IMG/VR virus record: IMGVR_UViG_3300046804_000492
Location: 1 to 28,624 of that record
DNA from: a virus
Strand: one strand, 5' to 3'
Length of the DNA stretch: 28,624 nt
In this document: in pieces, positions 6,847 through 14,191 of the stretch
Numbering within the stretch: the first letter of the stretch is position 1
Layout of the letters: every line of letters begins with the position of its first letter
Program-made: the position numbers and the translations under genes
Notes under the pieces: generated by a model
What the model was told of the DNA's origin: nothing
The model's database searches: none
What the model saw: the letters and a program-made list of their open reading frames with translations, nothing else

Positions 6847-8658
6847 TTAGTCGTTATACCAAACAATAGCTGAACTGACTTTTTGTATTGCCGCAGTAGA
6901 CAATATAGCTATGGTTGCTTGACTGCCAGGTGGAATAACTACACGATATTGGCTTAGGTCATATTGAGTAACTGATCCTGTATTACCGACTACAAAAGTA
7001 ACTATTGGAAAGTATGCACCCTGTGTGATAGTTCCGTTAGTGTAACTGACTGTTACCGTCTGGGAGTCTTGTGTAGTGTAATTGTCTACACCTGTTGCTA
7101 GTGCAACAATGGGTTCAACAAAAACATAAATTTGACTAGGGTCATTACATTGTGTCGCTACAGTGATATCATCTAGTAATAATTCTTTTGTGTTTATTGT
7201 TCCGTTGTACGTGTATGGGTTTTGAATTGAAAGTATTTGATGCAATAAGTTTTGAGTTAATGATGTAGCAGTTGTAGTTGCTGACCCTGTATAACAATTA
7301 CGATTGGTAATGCCCTCAAGACCCATCATCATATCAGCAACTTTAACTGTCACTGCACTTGACCCGCCTTGATTCAGTGCCAACATACCTATCTTAAACG
7401 CAGGGTTAATCAACTCTAATGTATCTTCATCTGTTTGTAAGTGTTGGTATACTAATTCAAACTGACCAGTGCTTGGATTCAATATAAAGAAGTTGACACC
7501 TGCCCAACTGTACTTCATTTCAAACTGATTGTACTTTGACGAATCAAACCATACAGGTAAGTTAAAGTCTGTACCATCGTACCACCATTCATTAGTTGCC
7601 GCAACACCAGCCTGTACTTCTGCAATTGAACCACTGAACGTTCCACTGCCACTAACACTAAATGAACCGTTTAATGCACCTACTGCATTATACAATAGCT
7701 CAACTGTGTTATCTCGTTGATTAGCTAACCATAATCCGCCAAAAGCTGATTGTGAAATCTGTTGTGCTACTTGACCGGTTGTTAAACCTGCGCTGATTGC
7801 AATCACATAAGCAACACCGTTAAGTGTCACCGTCACATTTTGAGCGCCTGAATATGAATTTACAGTGATTCTGTATATAGGCGCTCTACCACTGTGCGTA
7901 TGTAAAAATCCAAAGGTAGTGTTGTTATATCCAAACCAATAGGCATTTTCTTGATTGTTCATTCCCAATCGCTGGCTAGTATTAGCAGTCGGGGTGTCAA
8001 ACTTACCATACCAACGAGCAATTAAACTTTGACCAGGCTTGTATGTATTGAAACGTTTACTGCGTATTAGTCCATAACTGCCTAGTGTTGATGTAGATGA
8101 TACTTGATAGCAACTACCGCTAGTGGTTGTATTGCCGCCGCCTGCTGTATATGTTTGAACATCTTTGTTATAGATACCGTAACGGCCATCTATTTGTACT
8201 ACGGGTGTAATAGGAACCGCATAGGGTTCACCAAAGTAATCACCAACTGACAACGCAGGAACTGTTGTTACTGTGCCTGTTATACCCACGTTACCTGCAA
8301 CTTGCCATGGGTCAGTTCCTTGGGTAACACTAGCATTAATGTTTCCTGATGTTACAACTACATTACCACTTACGTTAGAATTGATGTTTCCAGAAGTAAT
8401 GACTACATTACCACTTACGTTAGCGTTAACATTTCCACCAACGACCCAAGGGTCAGTACCTTGATGTACAGTAACATTACCTGAATCAATAGTTACATCA
8501 CTAACAAGAATATCACCGGCATTTAATGTGATACCATGAACATGCGTACGGAGCTCCGGCTCACCGTCGCCGTTATATTGCAATGCTTTATGTAGGTTTA
8601 AAAGATTAGGTTCATCCGGGTGAACGTAATCTGTTGAGTTGGGATTTCTAACTCCCAT
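6847..8658 (-). CDS. Virion fibre or adhesin-like protein with N-terminal beta-repeats
   Basis: 603 residues. The N-terminal 140 residues are built of short Asn/Val/Ser repeats (GNVNANVSGNVVITSGNIN and variants, twice with TDPW), typical of beta-helical fibre shafts. The remainder is rich in Thr, Asn, Tyr and Gly with few charges, as in phage tail fibres and baseplate-attached structural proteins. A region around residues 265-345 (SYSGAQNVTVTLNGVAYVIAI to GSGTFSGS) resembles repeated virion beta-sandwich segments. The C-terminal part (about 450-603) may form a capping or binding head. No catalytic motif is seen. It starts two bases after the stop of a small virion gene and lies next to the terminase, supporting a late structural role. 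Confidence 0.75.
   Translation of the reverse strand: MGVRNPNSTDYVHPDEPNLLNLHKALQYNGDGEPELRTHVHGITLNAGDILVSDVTIDSGNVTVHQGTDPWVVGGNVNANVSGNVVITSGNINSNVSGNVVVTSGNINASVTQGTDPWQVAGNVGITGTVTTVPALSVGDYFGEPYAVPITPVVQIDGRYGIYNKDVQTYTAGGGNTTTSGSCYQVSSTSTLGSYGLIRSKRFNTYKPGQSLIARWYGKFDTPTANTSQRLGMNNQENAYWFGYNNTTFGFLHTHSGRAPIYRITVNSYSGAQNVTVTLNGVAYVIAISAGLTTGQVAQQISQSAFGGLWLANQRDNTVELLYNAVGALNGSFSVSGSGTFSGSIAEVQAGVAATNEWWYDGTDFNLPVWFDSSKYNQFEMKYSWAGVNFFILNPSTGQFELVYQHLQTDEDTLELINPAFKIGMLALNQGGSSAVTVKVADMMMGLEGITNRNCYTGSATTTATSLTQNLLHQILSIQNPYTYNGTINTKELLLDDITVATQCNDPSQIYVFVEPIVALATGVDNYTTQDSQTVTVSYTNGTITQGAYFPIVTFVVGNTGSVTQYDLSQYRVVIPPGSQATIAILSTAAIQKVSSAIVWYND
8341..8436 (-). repeat. 45-bp tandem repeat inside the fibre-like gene
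   Basis: GTTTCC-starting units at 8341 and 8386 (plus strand) are 45 bases apart. They share the block ACATTACCACTTACGTTAG, and a third divergent start (ATTTCC) lies at 8431. Each unit encodes 15 residues of the fibre repeat, so this is a coding repeat and not a CRISPR. Confidence 0.75.
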
Positions 8659-8659
8659 G

Positions 8660-8866
8660 TTATGCTACCCAAGGGCGTCCTTCGATTAAGCCGCCCACGT
8701 TAGGATTATCAACTACTGTGTTACCTGAATACTGTGTTGGTAGTTCAGTTAAATCATAGTTAGGTCTATCTCTACCTTCTGCTAATCTCTTTTCAGCAGC
8801 CAGGTCTAGCTTTGCTTTCTGTCTAGCTTCACGTGTAGGTAAGTGAGAAATTCCGTTCAATGACAT
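8660..8866 (-). CDS. Small virion-cluster protein, unknown function
   Basis: 68 residues, starting MSLNGISHLPTREARQKAKLDLAA (written in part) and ending GGLIEGRPWVA. The N-terminal half is a charged helix and the C-terminal half is Asn/Pro/Gly-rich. Small proteins of this shape commonly sit next to tail or fibre genes in T4-like environmental phages; the pattern is familiar but I cannot name it. It starts one base before the stop of the MRATEFI gene and ends one base before the fibre gene start, so it is co-translated with the structural operon. Confidence 0.8.
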   Translation of the reverse strand: MSLNGISHLPTREARQKAKLDLAAEKRLAEGRDRPNYDLTELPTQYSGNTVVDNPNVGGLIEGRPWVA

Positions 8867-8867
8867 A

Positions 8868-9134
8868 TCATTTTCCTTTGTACTGCATGTTTGGATACAT
8901 GCTCAGACTATCTGACCTAATGTCGCTAGGATGTTTTGGTTTATTAATATCATTACCAATAGAAAAAACAACTTCTGATGAAGTTACCTGCTCGTCTGGT
9001 GTGTTGGAATATTGCCTGCGCTGAGTTGTTTCAGGTTCTGCAACTTCATCCTCATAGTCGTTGACTTGAGTTTGTTTTTCGTCTACGCTGTCGATTAAAT
9101 CTAATAACCCGCGGATAAATTCAGTAGCTCTCAT
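8868..9134 (-). CDS. Small virion-cluster protein with MRATEFI N-terminus
   Basis: 88 residues beginning MRATEFIRGLLDLID, followed by an acidic, Gln/Thr-rich and probably disordered middle and a basic C-terminus (MQYKGK). The N-terminus matches that of the gene at 10448-10840 (MRASEFI), and the resemblance extends into the promoter and 5' DNA. A GATAAATA box ends five bases before the ATG and no Shine-Dalgarno is visible, so the late transcript would be leaderless. Function unknown; the context is virion structural. Confidence 0.8.
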   Translation of the reverse strand: MRATEFIRGLLDLIDSVDEKQTQVNDYEDEVAEPETTQRRQYSNTPDEQVTSSEVVFSIGNDINKPKHPSDIRSDSLSMYPNMQYKGK

Positions 9135-9138
9135 CTAC

Positions 9139-9414
9139 TTATTTATCGTAGGGCTTCTCTCCCGTAAGATGAGGTTTAGCGAACCACAGTCTAAACCATT
9201 CATCTGTGCCGGGTCGTATGTTGTTTTCACGTTGAATTTGCCCTAGATTACTACCTTGAATACTCATTTCTTCTCCGTAGCTAGTTTTTTCATGGACACC
9301 GGCTAGTCGTTTTAAATCATCTAAATTATCAGTTAATTGAGCATAAGGTTGAACGGACTTGAGTTTATCAAATCCGTTCATTAATTTAGATTGCTTAAAT
9401 GGATCAAAATCCAT
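9139..9414 (-). CDS. Small virion-cluster protein, unknown function
   Basis: 91 residues, start ATG at 9414 overlapping the TAA of the upstream gene (TAATG). It begins MDFDPFKQSKLMNGFDKLK, is charged and mostly helical, and ends with a Trp/Pro-rich segment (WFRLWFAKPHLTGEKPYDK). No domain is recognised. Overlap and co-orientation place it in the structural operon. Confidence 0.78.
   Translation of the reverse strand: MDFDPFKQSKLMNGFDKLKSVQPYAQLTDNLDDLKRLAGVHEKTSYGEEMSIQGSNLGQIQRENNIRPGTDEWFRLWFAKPHLTGEKPYDK
9140..9147 (-). promoter_or_regulatory. T4-late-type box GATAAATA abutting the MRATEFI gene
   Basis: GATAAATA on the minus strand, five bases (AGTAG) before the ATG at 9134. With T4 spacing the transcript would begin at the A of the start codon. 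It lies at the end of the preceding gene. Confidence 0.55.
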
Positions 9415-9674
9415 TATCTAAGTCCGAAAGCCCCTGGTGCTAATTCTAATATGCTAACTAAACCTTCAGTAGAAACTGCTTTAATTGATATAGACTTATT
9501 TGCTACTAAAATACTTTCTTCTACTCTTCCTGCAGGAATAATAGTATCTTGGTCTGTTGCATCATTCCCATTTATTGAAATGTAGATATCAACTGTAGTA
9601 GCTAAACGAATTCTATCAGCCTCAAGATCCTGTGTAGTACTAGTACTAGTTGCTGTAATGTTGAAGTTTGCCAT
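9414..9674 (-). CDS. Small beta-rich virion-type protein
   Basis: 86 residues, start ATG at 9674 with AAGGA upstream and an AATAAATA late box about 20 bases away. The sequence is Thr/Ser/Ile/Val-rich with an alternating beta pattern (ATTVDIYISINGND, SISIKAVSTEG). It resembles small head-decoration or fibre-accessory proteins in composition, but no family is recognised. It ends in TAA overlapping the next ATG. Confidence 0.78.
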   Translation of the reverse strand: MANFNITATSTSTTQDLEADRIRLATTVDIYISINGNDATDQDTIIPAGRVEESILVANKSISIKAVSTEGLVSILELAPGAFGLR

Positions 9675-9693
9675 AATGTAAATCCTTATATTG

Positions 9694-9701
9694 TATTTAT
9701 T
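9694..9701 (-). promoter_or_regulatory. T4-late-type box AATAAATA
   Basis: AATAAATA on the minus strand, 19 bases before the ATG at 9674, with an AAGGA ribosome site between them. Confidence 0.55.
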
Positions 9702-10401
9702 TAATATCCAACGGTCTAGTCTTCTGTACTAAAATTGAATAGTAACTTTCTTTTACAGGTCTACTAGTAGGTCCGCCTTCAGGAGGATTCTGAATTGGCA
9801 TATTAATTTCAAATTCAATTGTATCATTTTTTACTAGAGTAAATCCAGTACGTTGCAACAAAGCTGACAACTGCGTGAATCCGAAAATACTATAATGGTT
9901 TAGATTGTACTCATGTTTTCTTTCGCAATCGGGTGCTGGTACCTCAATGTACATTAACCCGTTGTGTTTTAGAATACGATTGTATTCCATCAATGTGAAG
10001 ATTGGGTATGGACTGTGCTCAAGTGCATGACGCAAAAAGATAAAGTCAACTGATTCATCAATGAAACCGTCTTTCTGTGGCAAGAAACTTAAATCATATT
10101 CTTTTACCGTGTGACCTTTTTCTCTACACAATTTAACATCACCGTCACTTAATGTGATACCAGTAACATTAGTGTAGTTACGTGTTTTCATTGCATCCAA
10201 GAAATAACCGGGACCGCAACCCAAATCTAAAATGGTTGCATCCTTAGCAATATTCAATGGATCAATATATTTTTCAACTACGTAATGTGTAAGTTGTTGG
10301 TGGAATTGTGAGTCACCTTCATCATAGATGTGGGCAGTGTATAGCCACTCGTTGTAAAATTTGAGTTTTACTAAATCTAGGGTGTTGTTAATATCTTGCA
10401 T
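9697..10401 (-). CDS. Class I SAM-dependent methyltransferase
   Basis: 234 residues. Motif I ILDLGCGPGYF (about residues 57-67) binds S-adenosylmethionine. A Methyltransf_11/23-type fold follows, with LRHALEHSPYPIFTLMEYNRIL (motif II-like) and GLMYIEVPAPD (motif III). The HALEH sequence is the common variant of the HVLEH motif of small-molecule and glycan methyltransferases. It is located in the structural block rather than with DNA-modification genes. The target could be a surface sugar, a virion protein or a nucleotide; nothing here decides. ATG at 10401 with AGGA upstream and a GATAAGTA box about 21 bases away. Confidence 0.88.
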   Translation of the reverse strand: MQDINNTLDLVKLKFYNEWLYTAHIYDEGDSQFHQQLTHYVVEKYIDPLNIAKDATILDLGCGPGYFLDAMKTRNYTNVTGITLSDGDVKLCREKGHTVKEYDLSFLPQKDGFIDESVDFIFLRHALEHSPYPIFTLMEYNRILKHNGLMYIEVPAPDCERKHEYNLNHYSIFGFTQLSALLQRTGFTLVKNDTIEFEINMPIQNPPEGGPTSRPVKESYYSILVQKTRPLDIK

Positions 10402-10422
10402 TGTTATCCTATAAGTTTTAAT

Positions 10423-10430
10423 TACTTATC
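10423..10430 (-). promoter_or_regulatory. Late-like box GATAAGTA
   Basis: GATAAGTA on the minus strand (two mismatches from TATAAATA), 21 bases upstream of the methyltransferase ATG, in the only short intergenic gap here (10402-10447). Confidence 0.3.
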
Positions 10431-10447
10431 TGGATAATATGAGATTA

Positions 10448-10840
10448 TTATTTTTTCTTCTTTGATTTGCCGTAACCCTTAAACCCGATTACTGCGCTTT
10501 TGGTGTTAGTATCTTCGGGCTCCATACTCTTTGAATATGGTACGATTTCTTTACTGTCTGTAGGGACTGTTTTAGAAGCTGCTACAAACATGTTGTATTC
10601 TTCTTCTGTGTATGGGTGAATCGTATTGTACTTTTCTGCGAATGAAGCAGCATCCATTTCTACAGCATCTTGGCTCTTACCGTCAGCCATTGCCATAGCC
10701 ATCCATAGACGGTTCATGTGATAGACACGGTCATATCCACCCACGTCACGGGCACGGTAAATGCCTATGTTGGCTTGTGCGTGGTCTTTACGCATATTAC
10801 CAATCGTTTTTCCCTCTGTGATGAATTCAGATGCTCTCAT
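10448..10840 (-). CDS. Virion-cluster protein with MRASEFI N-terminus
   Basis: 130 residues from the ATG at 10840; an upstream in-frame ATG at 10891 would place 17 extra residues across the promoter and the end of the previous gene, so the later start is preferred. It begins MRASEFITEGKTIGNMRKDHAQAN and ends with a Lys-rich tail (GYGKSKKKK). The centre is Met/Ala-rich and helical. The N-terminus and upstream DNA resemble the gene at 8868-9134. GATAAATA lies seven bases upstream with no Shine-Dalgarno, implying a leader of about two bases. Function unknown. Confidence 0.78.
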   Translation of the reverse strand: MRASEFITEGKTIGNMRKDHAQANIGIYRARDVGGYDRVYHMNRLWMAMAMADGKSQDAVEMDAASFAEKYNTIHPYTEEEYNMFVAASKTVPTDSKEIVPYSKSMEPEDTNTKSAVIGFKGYGKSKKKK

Positions 10841-10847
10841 ATCTATA

Positions 10848-10855
10848 TATTTATC
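10848..10855 (-). promoter_or_regulatory. T4-late-type box GATAAATA abutting the MRASEFI gene
   Basis: GATAAATA on the minus strand, separated by seven bases (TATAGAT) from the ATG at 10840. Predicted start of transcription is about two bases before the start codon. Confidence 0.55.
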
Positions 10856-10856
10856 G

Positions 10857-11633
10857 TTAATTGATGATTTGGTAAGAGATTTTATGCTCAATCGTAGCTG
10901 ACATGAACGGAGTAACTGTTACTCTTAAATTACCTGATTGAACGTATGCGTTGTATCGTGTGACACAATTACCAGCGAATGTAGTGCCATATGCAGTATA
11001 GTTACAACTAACCCTAGAAGGGACACAAGTAACTGCAATAGTTACTGATTGACTATATCTGTCAACTGGTTGAACTGATGTAATTTGTATGGTGCCTGAT
11101 TGCACCTCAGATGCTGGAATCTCAAATACAATCTGGTCAGCTAGATTAGAGGTAGTCGTCACTGACAATGAACCCACAGTAGTAACATTACCCAGGGTGA
11201 TATTACCTGATGTGTATATGTTGTTGCTTGTTATGTTATTAATCAAGAAATCTGCTGTTTGATTAGTGTTTGCAACATTAAATGTAACTTGATTGTTTGT
11301 TTCCTGCACGCCGACATTACCGATTGCCAGTGCTGTGCTATCAAAGTAAACTGATTTGAATGGTGAGTCAGGTGTACCTAAACTTGAGTTTGCAGAATCT
11401 GCCGGTTTTATTGTAGTACCTATAGTTAGTGTACCGGTAGCTACATCGTAATTAAAAGCAGGATCCGAAAAGAATGAATCGTTGCTATTAATTTGAATCT
11501 CGCCTGTGTTACCAGAGGCTCCCAAACCAGCCATTTGACCGAAATTATTATTGATTCTTTCAAATGCGATACGTAACGGGCTGCCCGTTCCATCGTTCGG
11601 TAACAGACCAAGGTCAACTAATTCTACTGACAT
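10857..11633 (-). CDS. Fibre-type virion structural protein
   Basis: 258 residues. The N-terminal segment LVDLGLLPNDGTGSPLRIAFERINNNFGQM resembles the N-terminal attachment region found in many T4-like environmental phage fibre and baseplate wedge proteins. The middle is Asn/Thr/Gly/Ile beta-repeat (TSNNIYTSGNITLGNVTTVGS), as in fibre shafts. The C-terminal 80 residues contain three Cys and form a beta-rich tip (VTIAVTCVPSRVSCNYTAYG). ATG at 11633 has AAGGA and a GATAAATA box 17 bases upstream. The most likely role is a tail-fibre or whisker-like structural protein. Confidence 0.75.
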   Translation of the reverse strand: MSVELVDLGLLPNDGTGSPLRIAFERINNNFGQMAGLGASGNTGEIQINSNDSFFSDPAFNYDVATGTLTIGTTIKPADSANSSLGTPDSPFKSVYFDSTALAIGNVGVQETNNQVTFNVANTNQTADFLINNITSNNIYTSGNITLGNVTTVGSLSVTTTSNLADQIVFEIPASEVQSGTIQITSVQPVDRYSQSVTIAVTCVPSRVSCNYTAYGTTFAGNCVTRYNAYVQSGNLRVTVTPFMSATIEHKISYQIIN

Positions 11634-11650
11634 ATATCATCCTTATAATC

Positions 11651-11658
11651 TATTTATC
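11651..11658 (-). promoter_or_regulatory. T4-late-type box GATAAATA (leftward)
   Basis: GATAAATA on the minus strand, 17 bases upstream of the fibre gene start with AAGGA between. It forms a divergent pair with the plus-strand box at 11682. Confidence 0.6.
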
Positions 11659-11681
11659 ACGATAGTTCTTAGTATTTTGGG

Positions 11682-11689
11682 CATAAATA
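11682..11689 (+). promoter_or_regulatory. T4-late-type box CATAAATA (rightward)
   Basis: CATAAATA on the plus strand, 21 bases before the nuclease ATG, with the ribosome site AAGGAG at about 11700-11705. It is the only clear rightward promoter in the window and supports late expression of the nuclease. Confidence 0.6.
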
Positions 11690-11710
11690 TACTACTATTA
11701 AGGAGCATTT

Positions 11711-12535
11711 ATGCAAAAAATCATATTAGGACTAGCAATGTTTATATCTATGTCCGCACAAGCATGGGACCAAAGAGCCCCGTTACCCGTTCAACAATGT
11801 CAAGTTCATAGCCCGTATGGATTTGCAAACACACAGCGTCAAGTTGCACCTATTTGCCGTGAAGGTTATCTAGTTGCTTATGACGCACCTGTTAAAATTC
11901 CGGCTTATGTAGCTTACACATTAAAGCCTGAAAACGCATTAGGTTGCTTCCCAAGAACAAACGCCTTCGTGGCTGACCAGTCTTTAAATGGCACAGGTGC
12001 AAGACCTGATGACTATGCTGGTACAGGATACGACAAGGGACACGCGGCGCCGGACGGTGACCTATCTTATACTCAGCAAGTGGAATATGAAAGTTTTTTA
12101 ATGACAAACATGTATCCACAGCATGGAAGTCTAAACCGTGGAATCTGGAAGTTACTGGAAACTTCAGTACGTGGCTGGGCAGTTCAAACGAACCAAAGCT
12201 ATACTATATTCGTTGGAGCTATGTATGGCGCTGGTGATGAAACTATTGGTGCAGGTAAAGTTATCGTTCCGCATGGCTTCTACAAGATTGTAATCAACAA
12301 TCAAACAGGGCAAGTTGCTGGTTGGAGATTCCCTCACACTAAACCATATGTTAACTTGGGTAATGACTTAACTAAGTTCCGTATACCAGTTGCTGATATT
12401 ATGAAAGAAGCAGGAGTTCAATATAAGTTCCCAGCCAATGCGAAAGAATTGAATCCCGGACAAGAATGGCCCGTTAACTTCGGTGATTTGACTAAGGCAA
12501 AACGTGCTAAATGCGGTTCGAATGCGGCAGATTAA
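11711..12535 (+). CDS. Secreted DNA/RNA non-specific endonuclease (NUC1, beta-beta-alpha-metal)
   Basis: 274 residues and the only gene on the plus strand. An N-terminal signal peptide (MQKIILGLAMFISMSAQA, cleavage after about residue 18 or 19) predicts export to the periplasm. The catalytic motif appears as DKGH at 108-111 (the DRGH family motif). Downstream come N133, N142 and E150 in MTNMYPQHGSLNRGIWKLLE, which fit the metal-binding Asn and helix Glu of the Serratia nuclease family. It probably cleaves DNA or RNA in the periplasm or on release: clearing host DNA, attacking competitors or recycling nucleotides. It lies tail-to-tail with the spanin genes with no gap. A late promoter and AAGGAG precede it. 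Confidence 0.9.
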   Translation: MQKIILGLAMFISMSAQAWDQRAPLPVQQCQVHSPYGFANTQRQVAPICREGYLVAYDAPVKIPAYVAYTLKPENALGCFPRTNAFVADQSLNGTGARPDDYAGTGYDKGHAAPDGDLSYTQQVEYESFLMTNMYPQHGSLNRGIWKLLETSVRGWAVQTNQSYTIFVGAMYGAGDETIGAGKVIVPHGFYKIVINNQTGQVAGWRFPHTKPYVNLGNDLTKFRIPVADIMKEAGVQYKFPANAKELNPGQEWPVNFGDLTKAKRAKCGSNAAD

Positions 12536-12802
12536 TTACTTGCCGATTTTGTCGTAATTGATTTTGTTGATTTCATACCATTCGATCCATACGTCTGTTT
12601 TCAAAGCGCATTCATAGTATGTTGAATAGTTGATATTGATAGTCTTACTGACATCACTCAATTTTGCCCCCTCTTGAAGTTTCTTTAAGTCGGGGCATTT
12701 TTCCATAGCTCCTGCCTTAGTAGGTGCTTCGGGGAACTTAGGGATAACAGGTGGAGTCGTGCAACCTGCAAGTAACAATAGTGATAATACTAATACTCTC
12801 AT
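12536..12802 (-). CDS. Outer-membrane lipoprotein spanin subunit (Rz1-like)
   Basis: 88 residues with a short N-terminal hydrophobic signal and lipobox LLAG-C (Cys14 as lipidation site), then a Pro-rich stretch (TTPPVIPKFPEAPTK), which is the hallmark of o-spanins. The remainder is periplasmic with two further Cys. Its start overlaps the TGA of the i-spanin gene by four bases. The pair would bridge inner and outer membranes and fuse them at lysis. The spanin call rests on architecture and neighbour, not on sequence identity. Confidence 0.75.
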   Translation of the reverse strand: MRVLVLSLLLLAGCTTPPVIPKFPEAPTKAGAMEKCPDLKKLQEGAKLSDVSKTININYSTYYECALKTDVWIEWYEINKINYDKIGK

Positions 12803-13227
12803 TTTGCTCTCTCCGCTGATTGATTGTGTGCGTCTACGAATGGTTTAGGTATTACGCAAGTGTTATCGTACTTAGTAACTTCCCTATCGATGTAGCGAGT
12901 AATATACTCTTTCTTTGTTTTAATCTTTTCTCTAACTTTGTCTGACTTCGTAGCTAACTTGTCATTTAGTTCTTTATTAGCTTGTTCGTATTCAGCTGCC
13001 TGTTTTTTAGCTTCCTCAACCCTTGCTTGCATAACATTGTAATCATACAATGCCCCTTCCAAGAACAAAGATAATGTAAGAACTACAAGTCCTCCCCATT
13101 TTAATAGGGTAGTGTATTGTTTTATGAATGAGACTTTTCCCAAGAAAAAGCCCATCAATACTGCTAGTAAACTAGCAATAAGCATTGTATGGTATAACCA
13201 GTTTGGGGTAATTTCAAAGATTAACAT
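12799..13227 (-). CDS. Inner-membrane spanin-like protein (Rz-like)
   Basis: 142 residues with two N-terminal hydrophobic segments (about 12-32 and 43-62), followed by a long charged coiled coil (ARVEEAKKQAAEYEQANKEL onward) and a basic C-terminal tail. This fits an i-spanin that is anchored in the inner membrane and extends across the periplasm to the lipoprotein partner encoded immediately downstream. Classical Rz has a single membrane segment, so the second hydrophobic stretch is unusual. CATAAATA ends exactly five bases before the ATG and there is no Shine-Dalgarno, predicting a leaderless late message. Confidence 0.7.
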   Translation of the reverse strand: MLIFEITPNWLYHTMLIASLLAVLMGFFLGKVSFIKQYTTLLKWGGLVVLTLSLFLEGALYDYNVMQARVEEAKKQAAEYEQANKELNDKLATKSDKVREKIKTKKEYITRYIDREVTKYDNTCVIPKPFVDAHNQSAERAK

Positions 13228-13231
13228 AATT

Positions 13232-14191
13232 TTATTTATGCCGTTTGGGGAGGATGATATCTAGAGTACAAACGCATGAATTTTGAGTGCATATCAGTGG
13301 ATTTTTTGCAAAAACTTGACTATCATAAATTGACCAACGTTCTCCCAAGCCGCAAACTGCCCGTTGAATAGTCTCATGGTCGATGCGTATATTTGTCGTT
13401 CCTGCGAAACAGTCATATCCGTAAAAATCATCCTCTTTTCGCTTTATGAAATTTATAGCTTGGTCGGTTTTCTCTGTTCCGTCATTGTAAGTATACTTGA
13501 TTTCCCCACTGTGATATGAGTATTCTTTGGGAATCTTGGGCATAGTTTTTAAGTGAAGATTAGATTTTACAAAACTGTTGTTTAGCAGTATTTGTTGTTG
13601 TTCTTCTGTATACTTGTCCATACCTAAATCATCATTAACTTGTTGTAAGTTTGCATTTACTGAACATTCTTGCTTGAATGTTTCAAATGCTATCATTGCA
13701 TCATCAAAGAATTCAGGTACGCAAGTTATATTAACGGATGTGAATGTAGGTGCATCTCTGAACAAGTTAATAACATCAACCATCTCTCTAAGATTTGAAG
13801 TTTGTTCAGGGTGGTAAGTGAATGCAATAATGTCTACACAGTTTGCAGCTTTTAACTCTTGCCAATAACGCATAGTTCTAGAACCATTAGTTATAATATA
13901 AGTAAAGTTTCCTGTACTTTTGATATACGTTAATAGGTCTATAAGTTTGGGATAGAGTGTAGGTTCGCCTCCTGTTATCTTGTACCATAATTTCTTTCCT
14001 ACACTCTCGTTGATAGTTTTATCTATCACTTGTTTGTAAGTATCATATGGAAGAAATCGTTTATTACCTGATTTAAAGTCGGCGTGACAAAAACTACAAT
14101 CAAAATTGCAAGTATTACCAATCATCCACTCAACTATATTAGTTGTTCTATTCTCTAGTGGTTCTACGGTGATGGGGAATATCTTACTCAT
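13232..14191 (-). CDS. Radical SAM enzyme
   Basis: 319 residues from the ATG at 14191, which overlaps the stop of the aminotransferase gene; a GTG 21 bases earlier is less likely. The 4Fe-4S motif CNFDCSFC (C28, C32, C35) and the GGEP motif (KITGGEPTLYPKL) define the radical SAM core. The C-terminal region holds further Cys (YDCFAGT, AVCGLGE, ICTQNSCVC), which could bind an auxiliary cluster as in SPASM or Twitch proteins. The substrate is unknown. Co-translation with a DegT-type aminotransferase and an epimerase suggests modification of a sugar or a small metabolite for a surface glycan. A CATAAATA box just downstream drives the next gene. Confidence 0.88.
   Translation of the reverse strand: MSKIFPITVEPLENRTTNIVEWMIGNTCNFDCSFCHADFKSGNKRFLPYDTYKQVIDKTINESVGKKLWYKITGGEPTLYPKLIDLLTYIKSTGNFTYIITNGSRTMRYWQELKAANCVDIIAFTYHPEQTSNLREMVDVINLFRDAPTFTSVNITCVPEFFDDAMIAFETFKQECSVNANLQQVNDDLGMDKYTEEQQQILLNNSFVKSNLHLKTMPKIPKEYSYHSGEIKYTYNDGTEKTDQAINFIKRKEDDFYGYDCFAGTTNIRIDHETIQRAVCGLGERWSIYDSQVFAKNPLICTQNSCVCTLDIILPKRHK
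13233..13240 (-). promoter_or_regulatory. T4-late-type box CATAAATA abutting the i-spanin gene
   Basis: CATAAATA on the minus strand, five bases (AAATT) before the ATG at 13227; it overlaps the stop of the radical SAM gene. Places the lysis genes under late control. Confidence 0.55.

Noticed and set aside
8330-8440. Repeats that might suggest a CRISPR array
   Set aside because: The units are directly adjacent (45-bp period), without spacers, and encode fibre-protein repeats in frame.
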